Shown: piece after piece, positions 56,682 to 64,000 of the stretch | Position numbering within the stretch: the stretch's first letter is position 1 | Layout of the letters: every line of letters starts with the position of its first letter | From: Flagellimonas hymeniacidonis | GTDB taxonomy: Bacteria > Bacteroidota > Bacteroidia > Flavobacteriales > Flavobacteriaceae | Assembly: GCF_008040165.1 (NCBI RefSeq) | Contig: NZ_VRUR01000002.1 | Span: forward strand, 1,674,001-1,738,000 | Length of the DNA: 64,000 nt | Direction of reading: 5' to 3' | Position numbers and translations under genes: made by a program | The notes under the pieces: generated by a model | The model's input: the letters and a program-made list of their open reading frames with translations, nothing else | Databases searched by the model: none | What the model was told of the DNA's origin: nothing

Positions 56682-57753
56682 ATATGTCTTTTTGACATTA
56701 GCCCTTATCCCTTTGGCCTTAGTTGCCAATACTGGAAAATTAAAGGGCAAGTATACCAAGGAAAAGACCATTAAAAAGGAATTTACCGTAAATTCTGATG
56801 CACTTTTCAAAGTAAAGAACAGCTATGGCAATCTAAACATTACTTCATGGAATGAAGACAGGGTTGTAATAGAAGTTCATATTAAAACAAATGGAAACAA
56901 TGAAGAGAAAGTCCAAAATCGATTAAATGAAATTGATGTAGACTTTGAAAATAGCGCCAGTTTAGTGTCGGCCCGCACCATGTTCGGAGACCGTAACAAT
57001 AACTGGGGATGGAAATGGGGTAAAAGAAATAATGTGAATGTGCAAGTGAACTACACCGTTAAAATTCCAGTTAAAAACAACATCAACCTGAATAATGATT
57101 ATGGGAACATTTACTTGGATCGCATAGATGGCCATGCCAAAATAAATTGTGATTATGGAAAAATAGATGTTGGGGAATTGAGAGGCAGAAATAATGAGTT
57201 GCGTTTTGATTATACATCCCGTTCCACTTTCGACTTTATTAATAGTGGGGAAATTATTGCGGATTACTCAGGGTTTACCATTGAAAAAGCAGGGAATCTT
57301 ACGGTTAAGGCTGATTATACCAATGCTGTTATCAATGAAATGGGCGATTTGGAATATTCCAGTGATTATGGCTCTATACAAGTAAATGAGGTGGAAAACG
57401 TAAATGGAAATGGGGATTATATTGGTGTAAAGTTAGGAACTGTTCATGGAAATGTTTCAGTAACATCGGATTATGGCTCATTAAGAATTAGTGAGATGGC
57501 CTCGGATGCAGGGGATGTCAATATTAAAACAGATTATACTGGAGTTAAAATTGGCTATGATCCTTCTTATTATTTTGATTTTGAAATCACAACCGAATAT
57601 GCGGGTGTAAGTGGAAAAGATGATTTTGAAATCAATATCAGTAAGGAAAAGTCCAGCGAAAAATATTATAAGGGCTATTACGGAAAAGAAAACTCTGGAA
57701 ATACAGTCACCATTACAAGTGATTATGGTGGGGTTACTTTTTATAAAAACTAG
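56662..57753 (+). CDS. Exported DUF4097-like beta-repeat protein
   Basis: A signal peptide (ending ALVANT) precedes about 340 residues with a recurring D-Y-G or D-Y-T unit about every 18-22 residues: NDYGNIYL, CDYGKIDV, ADYSGFTI, ADYTNAVI, SDYGSIQV, SDYGSLRI, TDYTGVKI, SDYGGVTF. This pattern suits a right-handed beta-helix or solenoid. It overlaps the end of the anti-sigma-like gene. An adhesin or envelope structural role is possible but not shown. Confidence 0.75.
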   Translation: MKTLLYKYVFLTLALIPLALVANTGKLKGKYTKEKTIKKEFTVNSDALFKVKNSYGNLNITSWNEDRVVIEVHIKTNGNNEEKVQNRLNEIDVDFENSASLVSARTMFGDRNNNWGWKWGKRNNVNVQVNYTVKIPVKNNINLNNDYGNIYLDRIDGHAKINCDYGKIDVGELRGRNNELRFDYTSRSTFDFINSGEIIADYSGFTIEKAGNLTVKADYTNAVINEMGDLEYSSDYGSIQVNEVENVNGNGDYIGVKLGTVHGNVSVTSDYGSLRISEMASDAGDVNIKTDYTGVKIGYDPSYYFDFEITTEYAGVSGKDDFEINISKEKSSEKYYKGYYGKENSGNTVTITSDYGGVTFYKN

Positions 57754-57788
57754 GGGTTCGCTAAGACATTTGATAATATAAAAGGTTT

Positions 57789-58529
57789 ATGAGCAGCAAA
57801 TCAGGTATAGCACTACTCTCTTTAATCGTAGCTTTTTATAGTTGCAAAACAAAGGCTGAGCAAGAGAAAAATAACACTGTTCAAGATGCCTTCACTGAAA
57901 TTACCGAGCAAAGGTATGTTGAAGGGACCCGGATTATTTCAAAAGAATATCCAAACATAGAAATTGAGGTGAACGATGAGTTTACCTATGTTGGCAAGTT
58001 TGATTTTGAGATAATCGCATCTTCAGATGAATATCCTGAGGATATTAGAGGTAAAGCTTTAGCAGCTGGTGAAAGGCTTGTTTTTGCCGTAACCGATGAA
58101 CATCAAAATGTAGAGAAATTATTCATTGCTCAATTTGAAGGCTTTTTGGACAATAATGACTTTACCTATAATTACAATTTTGATAATGCAGCTTTTATCG
58201 GAAATAATAAGTATCGTCAAAACACTTGGTTTTACAATAGCAAAAAGCTTGCACAGGAAAGTCCAAGGAATGAAGGAGCGCTTACCCGTGCCTTTTTAGA
58301 AAAAAAAGGATATGTATTGGAAGATGAATTTATGATGTCTAGATATGTTGGTTTGGCAAGCGAGGATAGAAAAAAGGAAGTTATATTTTTCTATTTGGAA
58401 ATGTTGAAAGGTGTTACCGGATACAATCTAAATGAATACCAAAATACACTAAGTAAAGAGAAAACAACTGAAATTGAACGTTCACTTGTTGAACGCTCAA
58501 AACAAAGTTTTTCAATAGTAAAAGGATAA
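57789..58529 (+). CDS. Hypothetical lipoprotein in the sigma-factor operon
   Basis: A lipoprotein signal is visible (LLSLIVAFYSCKTKAEQ). The mature part of about 227 residues has no motif I recognise; it is acidic, with mixed strands and helices such as FTYVGKFDFEIIASSD and LTRAFLEKKGYVLEDEFM. It lies 35 bases after the beta-repeat gene and 23 bases before the GIN-domain gene. Confidence 0.7.
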   Translation: MSSKSGIALLSLIVAFYSCKTKAEQEKNNTVQDAFTEITEQRYVEGTRIISKEYPNIEIEVNDEFTYVGKFDFEIIASSDEYPEDIRGKALAAGERLVFAVTDEHQNVEKLFIAQFEGFLDNNDFTYNYNFDNAAFIGNNKYRQNTWFYNSKKLAQESPRNEGALTRAFLEKKGYVLEDEFMMSRYVGLASEDRKKEVIFFYLEMLKGVTGYNLNEYQNTLSKEKTTEIERSLVERSKQSFSIVKG

Positions 58530-58552
58530 AAAAATAATCAAAAAACACAATC

Positions 58553-59278
58553 ATGAAAAAAATTATCACACTAGGATTAGCGCTATCGATGGTAGCAATT
58601 ACACATGCCCAATGGGGCAAAAGAATCAAAGGAAATGGCAATGTTGTAACCGTTGAACGTTCTGTAGGCGATTATGATGCCGTTGCACTGGCGGGTTGGT
58701 TTGATGTTGAGTTGGTAGACGGAAATGAAGGGGAAATAACCCTCAAGGGTGAGTCTAATCTATTGGACTACATTAAAACTGAGGTAAAAAATGGCAAATT
58801 GATCGTTAAGGTTGAAAAAGGAGTGAATCTTAGGCCTTCCAATTGGAATTCAGGAATTTATATTACCGTTCCTGTAGAACAAATCAATGCCGTAGCCTTG
58901 TCTGGTTCTGGGGACATTGTTAGCAAAACCACATTAAAGTCGGATAATTTTAGCGCCAGAATGTCTGGTTCTGGAGACATTACTTTAGCAATAGAAGCAG
59001 AAACCGTTGAAACCTCACTGTCTGGTTCAGGTGATATTAACTTGGAAGGGAAAGCTACAAATTTGGACATTCAAGTTTCCGGTTCTGGAGATGTAAAAGC
59101 ATATGAGCTTGAAGCAGAGTTTGTTACAGCACAAGTTTCCGGTTCTGCCGATATAAGAGTTACCGCAAACCAAGCTATTGATGCCAGAGTATCTGGTTCC
59201 GGTGATATTAGCTATCGCGGAAATCCAAAAAAGATTAAGAGTAAATCTTCTGGTTCAGGAGACATATCGAAAGGATAG
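58553..59278 (+). CDS. GIN-domain (DUF2807) exported protein
   Basis: A signal peptide (about 1-20, ending AITHAQ) is followed by the head-GIN domain (VTVERSVGDYDAVALAGWFDVEL). Seven S-G-S-G/A-D repeats then follow (SGSGDIV, SGSGDIT, SGSGDIN, SGSGDVK, SGSADIR, SGSGDIS, SGSGDIS) spaced about 18-23 residues apart. The repeats imply a beta-solenoid. It ends the sigma-factor operon, with a terminator 64 bases on. Confidence 0.88.
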   Translation: MKKIITLGLALSMVAITHAQWGKRIKGNGNVVTVERSVGDYDAVALAGWFDVELVDGNEGEITLKGESNLLDYIKTEVKNGKLIVKVEKGVNLRPSNWNSGIYITVPVEQINAVALSGSGDIVSKTTLKSDNFSARMSGSGDITLAIEAETVETSLSGSGDINLEGKATNLDIQVSGSGDVKAYELEAEFVTAQVSGSADIRVTANQAIDARVSGSGDISYRGNPKKIKSKSSGSGDISKG

Positions 59279-59341
59279 TACGGAGTTTATTACCAATCAA
59301 AAACAATCTTCCGAGTTATCGGAACCATCAATCAAAAACAG

Positions 59342-59371
59342 AAAGCCCAAACTTTTAAGTTTGGGCTTTTT
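59342..59371. terminator. Bidirectional terminator ending the sigma-factor operon
   Basis: AAAGCCCAAACTT (59342-59354) and AAGTTTGGGCTTT (59357-59369) are a perfect 13-bp inverted repeat with a 2-base gap and A/T flanks. It ends the plus-strand operon; its right edge touches the stop codon of the minus-strand NTF2-like gene. Confidence 0.9.
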
Positions 59372-59858
59372 ATTGCTTAATCCAGTTATTGGAATTCTTC
59401 CTTTTGTTGTAATCAATCAGATTTGAAGGGTAATTGATCCAATCTATATGTTTAATTATTTTCCCAGATTCGTTAAAAGTCAGTATCGTAACAAAATGCA
59501 TGGCTTCTAATTTGGTTTCTCCCCAAAGAAATTCGGTAAAATAACCTCGTGTTACAACTTTATTATCTTCAATAATCTGTTCATAAATGACCAATGCTTC
59601 ATTACCAACCTTTTGAAAGCTTGGGTTGTTCCAGTCCAAAAATTCTTTAAGAGCTTTTTTTCCAACAATACTATCAGCATTAACAATATCTTCCAGCACT
59701 ATATTATCATCATAAAAACTTAGGAACTTTTCAAAATCATTTCTTTCTTGATACGTTTTATAGTATTCTTTTGCAATATCCGAGGTATTGTGACTATTGG
59801 GTGTACATGAAACTATAGCTATCAAAATGCAGCTGTAAAACCATACATTTAGTTTCAT
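59370..59858 (-). CDS. NTF2-like (SnoaL-type) lipoprotein
   Basis: A lipoprotein signal (ILIAIVSCTPN) precedes a domain of about 140 residues with the NTF2/SnoaL layout (AKEYYKTYQERNDFEKFLSF, then strands ending HFVTILTFNESGKIIKHIDW). The fold binds small molecules or acts as an isomerase. The function here is unknown. Confidence 0.8.
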   Translation of the reverse strand: MKLNVWFYSCILIAIVSCTPNSHNTSDIAKEYYKTYQERNDFEKFLSFYDDNIVLEDIVNADSIVGKKALKEFLDWNNPSFQKVGNEALVIYEQIIEDNKVVTRGYFTEFLWGETKLEAMHFVTILTFNESGKIIKHIDWINYPSNLIDYNKRKNSNNWIKQ

Positions 59859-59891
59859 AATGAATTAAATTCTTGATGAAAATCTGGTTAA

Positions 59892-61217
59892 CTAATTACT
59901 TTTCCGATTTACTCTAACCAATAAGAGCGCTCCAATTAAAAAGAATACTCCCAAGAAAATGGTACTGTTTCGCATACTTCCAGTTAGCTGGGCCACAGCG
60001 CCATATAAAAAAGTACCTATGACAATCCCTATTTTTTCCGCCACATCATAAAAACTGAAAAAAGAAGTGGTATCGGTAGTTTCTGGCAGAAACTTGGAAT
60101 AAGTGGAACGGGATAATGCCTGAATGCCTCCCATCACCACACCTACCAAGCCGGCTGCAATGTAAAAATCCATTGGGGTCTGTAAAAAGTATGCATATAT
60201 GCATAAAAGAATCCAAATGATATTGATAACAATAAGTGTTTTAATATTTCCAAAGGCTTTAGAAGCGTATGCGGTTACGGTGGCTCCAAAAATTGCTACA
60301 ATTTGAATCACCAAAATACTAATGATAAGTCCGGTAGTGCGTTCACTATCTGTGCCCCAACCAATCTCTTCTTCTCCAAAATACGTAGCAATCAACATAA
60401 TGGTCTGCACAGCCATACTATACACAAAAAAAGCTCCTAAATAGCGTTTAAGTCTAGTTTCGGTGCCCAATTGTTTCCAAACGCTCTTTAATTCCTTGAA
60501 TCCGTTGAGAACAATATTGGTTCGCTGTCCTTCTCTTTTATATCCTTTTGGTAGGTGTAAAAAAGTATATTGACTGAAAAGAATCCACCAAATTCCTACG
60601 GAAATAAATGAGTATTTCATAGCTTTTACTTCGGCTACTTCTCCTCCAATATCAGTAATTCCGAATATGGCCGGTTGCATCACCATTGCTAAATTGAATA
60701 CCAATAAAATGACACTTCCTATATAGCCCAAAGAGAAACCCTTGGCACTTACCCTGTCTTGTTGTTCTGGAAAGGCAATATCTGGCAAATAGGAATTGTT
60801 GATGGCAAAACTGACCCAAAACCCAACCAAACCAAAGAAGTAACAAACCAATCCAAAATAGATGTTTTCTAAAGAAAACCAGTAGAGACCAATACAGGAA
60901 GCAGCGCCTAAATAGCAGAAAAACTTGAGAAAAATCTTTTTGTTCCCCAAATAATCCGCAATACCCGAAACCAAGGGAGTCACAATAGCAATAAACACAA
61001 AGGCTAGGGAGGTCACATAACTAATCAAAGGAGCACGGGCAATTTCACCACCAAATACGGTCACTTTTTCTATTTCCGCGACTCGAAACAAGGCTCCATA
61101 AAAAATGGGGAAAATAGCAGAAGAAATGACCAAACTATACACTGAGTTCGCCCAATCATAAAATGCCCAAGCATTCAACAGTTTTTTACTTCCTTTCAAT
61201 GCGATTGCTCGTGCCAT
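59892..61217 (-). CDS. MFS transporter, UMF1 (Atg22-like) family
   Basis: This 441-residue protein with about 12 membrane segments has the UMF1 family start KLLNAWAFYDWANSVYSLVISS and the segment GGIQALSRSTYSKFLPE. The substrate is unknown. It follows the M48 protease gene on the same strand by about 98 bases. Confidence 0.88.
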   Translation of the reverse strand: MARAIALKGSKKLLNAWAFYDWANSVYSLVISSAIFPIFYGALFRVAEIEKVTVFGGEIARAPLISYVTSLAFVFIAIVTPLVSGIADYLGNKKIFLKFFCYLGAASCIGLYWFSLENIYFGLVCYFFGLVGFWVSFAINNSYLPDIAFPEQQDRVSAKGFSLGYIGSVILLVFNLAMVMQPAIFGITDIGGEVAEVKAMKYSFISVGIWWILFSQYTFLHLPKGYKREGQRTNIVLNGFKELKSVWKQLGTETRLKRYLGAFFVYSMAVQTIMLIATYFGEEEIGWGTDSERTTGLIISILVIQIVAIFGATVTAYASKAFGNIKTLIVINIIWILLCIYAYFLQTPMDFYIAAGLVGVVMGGIQALSRSTYSKFLPETTDTTSFFSFYDVAEKIGIVIGTFLYGAVAQLTGSMRNSTIFLGVFFLIGALLLVRVNRKSN

Positions 61218-61315
61218 AGTCTTTCAAATAAAAATGCCACTTAATGCCAAGGGAGAAAATCTAAAGGACTTCTCACTTAACGCTAAATGGCATTAAAGAT
61301 TGGTTAGTCAATTGG

Positions 61316-62125
61316 TTATTTAAATGATGTTACTCCGTATTTTGCGGCCTCTTGCTTTGCAGCTGGCGCCCACACCGTTAAGTTATTTATTCTTGTGTCG
61401 TTTGATGGGTGGGTGCTTAAAAATTCTGGTGGCGCCTGTCCGCCAGCCTTCGCTTTCATTCTTTTCCATAAACTTGCTGCCTCATCTGGATTGTAGCCCG
61501 CAATTGCCATAATCTGAAGCCCTATTCTATCTGCTTCGGTTTCATGCCCTCTACTAAAAGGCAACATCACTCCAACAGTAGATCCCAGACCATACGCCTG
61601 ATTGAACATATTTCTTTTTTCTGGGTCTTGAATGGCGACATTCCCAGCTACTGCACCAATTTGCTGTACCATTCCTGCGCTCATTCGTTGTGCACCATGA
61701 TCGGCCAAGGCATGTGCTACTTCATGTCCCATTACCACAGCTACGCCTGTTTCTGTTTGTGTGATGGGCAAAATTCCTGTGTAGAATACAATTTTCCCCC
61801 CTGGCATGCACCATGCATTCACGGTGTCATCATTCACCAAATTATATTCCCATTTGTAGTCTTTTAAATACCCTGGGTATCCATTTGCATCTAACCACCT
61901 TTCGGCAGCTGTTGCTATTCGTTGCCCTACCTTGGTTATCATCTGCGCATCTGATGTTCCAGTGATAACCTTGTTTTCTGTCAAGAAGCTATCATACTGC
62001 GCAAACGCCATAGGGAAAATTTGACTATTTGGATAAAAATTAAGCGTACTTTTCCCTGTAAATGGATTTGTTTTACAAGCGGCAACAGCCAAAAAAACCA
62101 CTGCCGTAATTATACATTTCTTCAT
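61316..62125 (-). CDS. M48-family metalloprotease lipoprotein
   Basis: A lipoprotein signal (FLAVAACKTNP) is followed by a zinc protease domain with VVMGHEVAHALADHGAQR (H-E-x-x-H) and the third ligand region SRGHETEADRIGLQIMA. Relatives such as LoiP/BepA are periplasmic proteases that watch over outer-membrane proteins. The 269-residue length fits the LoiP-like group. Confidence 0.92.
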   Translation of the reverse strand: MKKCIITAVVFLAVAACKTNPFTGKSTLNFYPNSQIFPMAFAQYDSFLTENKVITGTSDAQMITKVGQRIATAAERWLDANGYPGYLKDYKWEYNLVNDDTVNAWCMPGGKIVFYTGILPITQTETGVAVVMGHEVAHALADHGAQRMSAGMVQQIGAVAGNVAIQDPEKRNMFNQAYGLGSTVGVMLPFSRGHETEADRIGLQIMAIAGYNPDEAASLWKRMKAKAGGQAPPEFLSTHPSNDTRINNLTVWAPAAKQEAAKYGVTSFK

Positions 62126-62162
62126 TTTTTTATAGTGTTTAGTCTAGGTAAATTACAAAAAA

Positions 62163-63998
62163 TTATTTTCCAATAATATGAAGTTCTGTAAAATCCTTAC
62201 TTATTTCAATAGAGTTATTCCCGTTTAATTTTATGTCTTTTGGATTAACCACTTCATTATCCAATTCTACCGTCCCGATTGTAAAAGGCAGACCGTGGAA
62301 GGTTAATTTGAATTTTTCATACGGGGTGATAAAATTACCGTCTTTAAACTGTTGTATGATCAATTCTTTTTCCTTACCGCGTAACCTAAATTTTCTAAGG
62401 CTGTAACGTCCTTTTTTATAATCGTAACCATCTTGTTGGTCTTCATAAACACTGGAGATTTCAATTCCATTTTTATAATATACATCTATTCCCAGTTCTT
62501 TAATTTCCTTTTCCCCAACATATTGTTGCACGGGATACTTTGGAATCATGGAACCCTCTTTCACAAACCAGGGAATGATATGAATTTCCGCTGAGACCCA
62601 TTTTTCCACACCTCCAGTTACAACCTCATCAGTCCAATAATTATACCAATTCCCTTTTGGGAAATACATCCGTCTCCCTTGTGCATTAGGTTCTTGCACT
62701 GGACATACCAACATTTTCTCCCCGAATAGAAACTCATCTGTTCTAAAATGGGTTTGGGTATCTTCTTGATCATAAAAAACCAAGGATTGCAGCATGGGCA
62801 GTCCATCCTTAATGTATTTATAGAACATGGTGTACAAATAAGGCAATAGCTCGTACCTTAATTCCACAAATTTTCTTACGATATCTGTGATTTCTTCCCC
62901 AAAAGACCAAGGTTCTTGTTCGCCATGGTCTCCGCTGGAATGTACTCTACAGAATGGATGAAAAATTGCCAACTGCATCCATCTGGCAAATAACTCACCG
63001 TTAGGCTGCTCCGCAAAACCACCAATATCTGATCCTACAAAGGAATATCCGCTCATACACATGCGCTGCATCTGAACATTGGCTATCCAAAGATGTTCCC
63101 AAGTGGCTACGTTGTCGCCTGTCCAAGTGGCACAATATCTTTGCGTACCTGCGTATGCCGCTCGGGTTAGCACAAAAGGTCTGCGCGGGAACATGAATTT
63201 TTTAACGCCTTCATAGGTCGCACGCACCATTTGCATGCCATACACGTTGTGTGCCTTTCTATGACTGCATGGATTGCCGTCATAATCATGTCGTACATCA
63301 AGGTTTGCTGTTTTGGACGGAACTTCCATTATAGCAGGTTCGTTCATATCGTTCCAAACGCCTTTTACTCCCATATCAGCAATCATCTCCTTGTATAATC
63401 CTGCCCACCATTCACGTACCTCTGGGTCCGTGAAGTCTGGGAATTTGCATTCTCCCGGCCACACTTTTCCCTTAAAGTGGGGGCCATCCGCTCTTCTACA
63501 GAAATAACCATTGTCCATGGCTTGTTGGTATACCCAATAATCCCGATCTATTTTAATCCCAGGGTCTATCATGGTAATGGTTTTAAAACCATCATTTTCC
63601 AACTCCTCTATCATTTTCTTAGGATTTGGAAAGTGTTTGTTATCCCAGGTGAAACAACGGAATCCTTCCATATAATCAATATCCAGATAAATGGCGTCAC
63701 ATGGAATTTTAAGCTTTCTAAAAGTTGAGGCAATATCTTTTACCTTCTTCTCTGGGTAATAGCTCCATTTTGATTGATGAAATCCGAGCGCCCACAAGGG
63801 TGGTAATTCAGGAACTCCGGTTAAATTTGTGTAAGCTTCTACCACTTGACCCATTTTTGGACCATAGAAGAAATAGTAATTCATTTCACCCCCGTCTGCC
63901 CAAAAGCTAGTGACGTTTCTTTTTTCATTGGCAAAATCAAAATAGGTGCTAAAAGAGTTGTCAAAGAAGACGCCATAGGCAATATTCTCCTTGAGTCC
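62163..63998 (-). CDS. Glycoside hydrolase family 31 alpha-glucosidase, 5' partial
   Basis: It would cleave terminal alpha-glucosidic bonds. The nucleophile Asp is in KGVWNDMNEPA and the acid/base Asp in WTGDNVA. Other GH31 segments are LPPLWALGFHQSKWSYYP and GSDIGGFAEQPNGELFARW. The frame stays open beyond the Met at 63884 to the window edge, with family sequence YGVFFDNSFSTYFDF upstream, so the true start lies past 64000. No signal for the cell location can be read from this part. Confidence 0.94.
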   Translation of the reverse strand, partial: GLKENIAYGVFFDNSFSTYFDFANEKRNVTSFWADGGEMNYYFFYGPKMGQVVEAYTNLTGVPELPPLWALGFHQSKWSYYPEKKVKDIASTFRKLKIPCDAIYLDIDYMEGFRCFTWDNKHFPNPKKMIEELENDGFKTITMIDPGIKIDRDYWVYQQAMDNGYFCRRADGPHFKGKVWPGECKFPDFTDPEVREWWAGLYKEMIADMGVKGVWNDMNEPAIMEVPSKTANLDVRHDYDGNPCSHRKAHNVYGMQMVRATYEGVKKFMFPRRPFVLTRAAYAGTQRYCATWTGDNVATWEHLWIANVQMQRMCMSGYSFVGSDIGGFAEQPNGELFARWMQLAIFHPFCRVHSSGDHGEQEPWSFGEEITDIVRKFVELRYELLPYLYTMFYKYIKDGLPMLQSLVFYDQEDTQTHFRTDEFLFGEKMLVCPVQEPNAQGRRMYFPKGNWYNYWTDEVVTGGVEKWVSAEIHIIPWFVKEGSMIPKYPVQQYVGEKEIKELGIDVYYKNGIEISSVYEDQQDGYDYKKGRYSLRKFRLRGKEKELIIQQFKDGNFITPYEKFKLTFHGLPFTIGTVELDNEVVNPKDIKLNGNNSIEISKDFTELHIIGK

Positions 63999-64000
63999 TA

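Noticed and set aside
58900-59270. Tandem DNA repeats or CRISPR-like array in the GIN gene
   Set aside because: The repetition is at protein level (S-G-S-G-D units) with variable DNA and belongs to an intact coding frame.

Overview
The window reads as chromosome of a flavobacterium (Bacteroidota, family Flavobacteriaceae, probably marine). The evidence is low G+C, genes without obvious Shine-Dalgarno sequences, several upstream regions with the flavobacterial -33/-7 promoter form TTTG-N19-TAnnTTTG, and family markers such as DUF3822, DUF4126, GIN-domain proteins and a DnaX without zinc-finger cysteines. Most of the window is housekeeping DNA with dense, mostly intact genes. Accessory DNA is confined to a small mobile-element remnant and a few single genes.

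Layout. 1-3.5 kb: the end of a secretin, GspL/PilM-N-like and GspM/PilO-like operon (type II secretion or type IV pilus machinery). 3.5-6.06 kb: an integrative-element remnant (tyrosine recombinase plus BfmA/BtgA mobilization protein, no relaxase) beside tRNA-Pro(TGG) and tRNA-Ser(GCT). 6.4-19.3 kb: PgpH-like 7TM-HD protein, thiolase, NlpC/P60-like protein, TPR protein, gyrA, clpC and the NAD(P)H-hydrate repair enzyme. 19.3-24.2 kb: thrABC, preceded by a promoter and a 29-codon leader peptide with a Thr/Ile/Val codon run. 24.2-28.8 kb: gcvT, glsA, an SDR protein, a pterin dehydratase and yebC. 28.8-31.9 kb: kdsB, HAD phosphatase, KdnB-like oxidase and an acyltransferase, a Kdo / 8-amino-Kdo lipopolysaccharide cluster.

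31.9-38.6 kb: DUF4126, RecD-like helicase, a membrane protein, DUF3822, rsmD, the RNase P RNA (rnpB), dnaX and a TMEM220 protein. 38.7-44.5 kb: miaE, the polyphosphate operon sixA-ppk1-ppx, pdxH and rnz. 44.5-48.8 kb: a broken four-helix-bundle gene, a small conserved protein, pyrB, pyrR and rpsA with a structured leader. 48.9-55.3 kb: a BON/LysM protein, an amidohydrolase lipoprotein, an SRPBCC protein, cmk, a small membrane protein and lon. 55.5-59.3 kb: a five-gene operon headed by an ECF sigma factor and a membrane anti-sigma-like protein, encoding two repeat-rich exported proteins and a lipoprotein. 59.3-64 kb: an NTF2-like lipoprotein, a UMF1-type transporter, an M48 protease and the 3' part of a GH31 alpha-glucosidase running off the window.

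The observations most worth following are the threonine leader, the long hairpin before gcvT, the hairpin in the rpsA leader, the Cys-to-Ser change in the NlpC/P60-like protein, the sigma-factor operon with two beta-repeat proteins, the rsmD/rnpB 3' overlap, and the palindrome cluster with a 62-bp direct repeat in the mobile-element remnant. No CRISPR array, rRNA or intact insertion sequence was seen.
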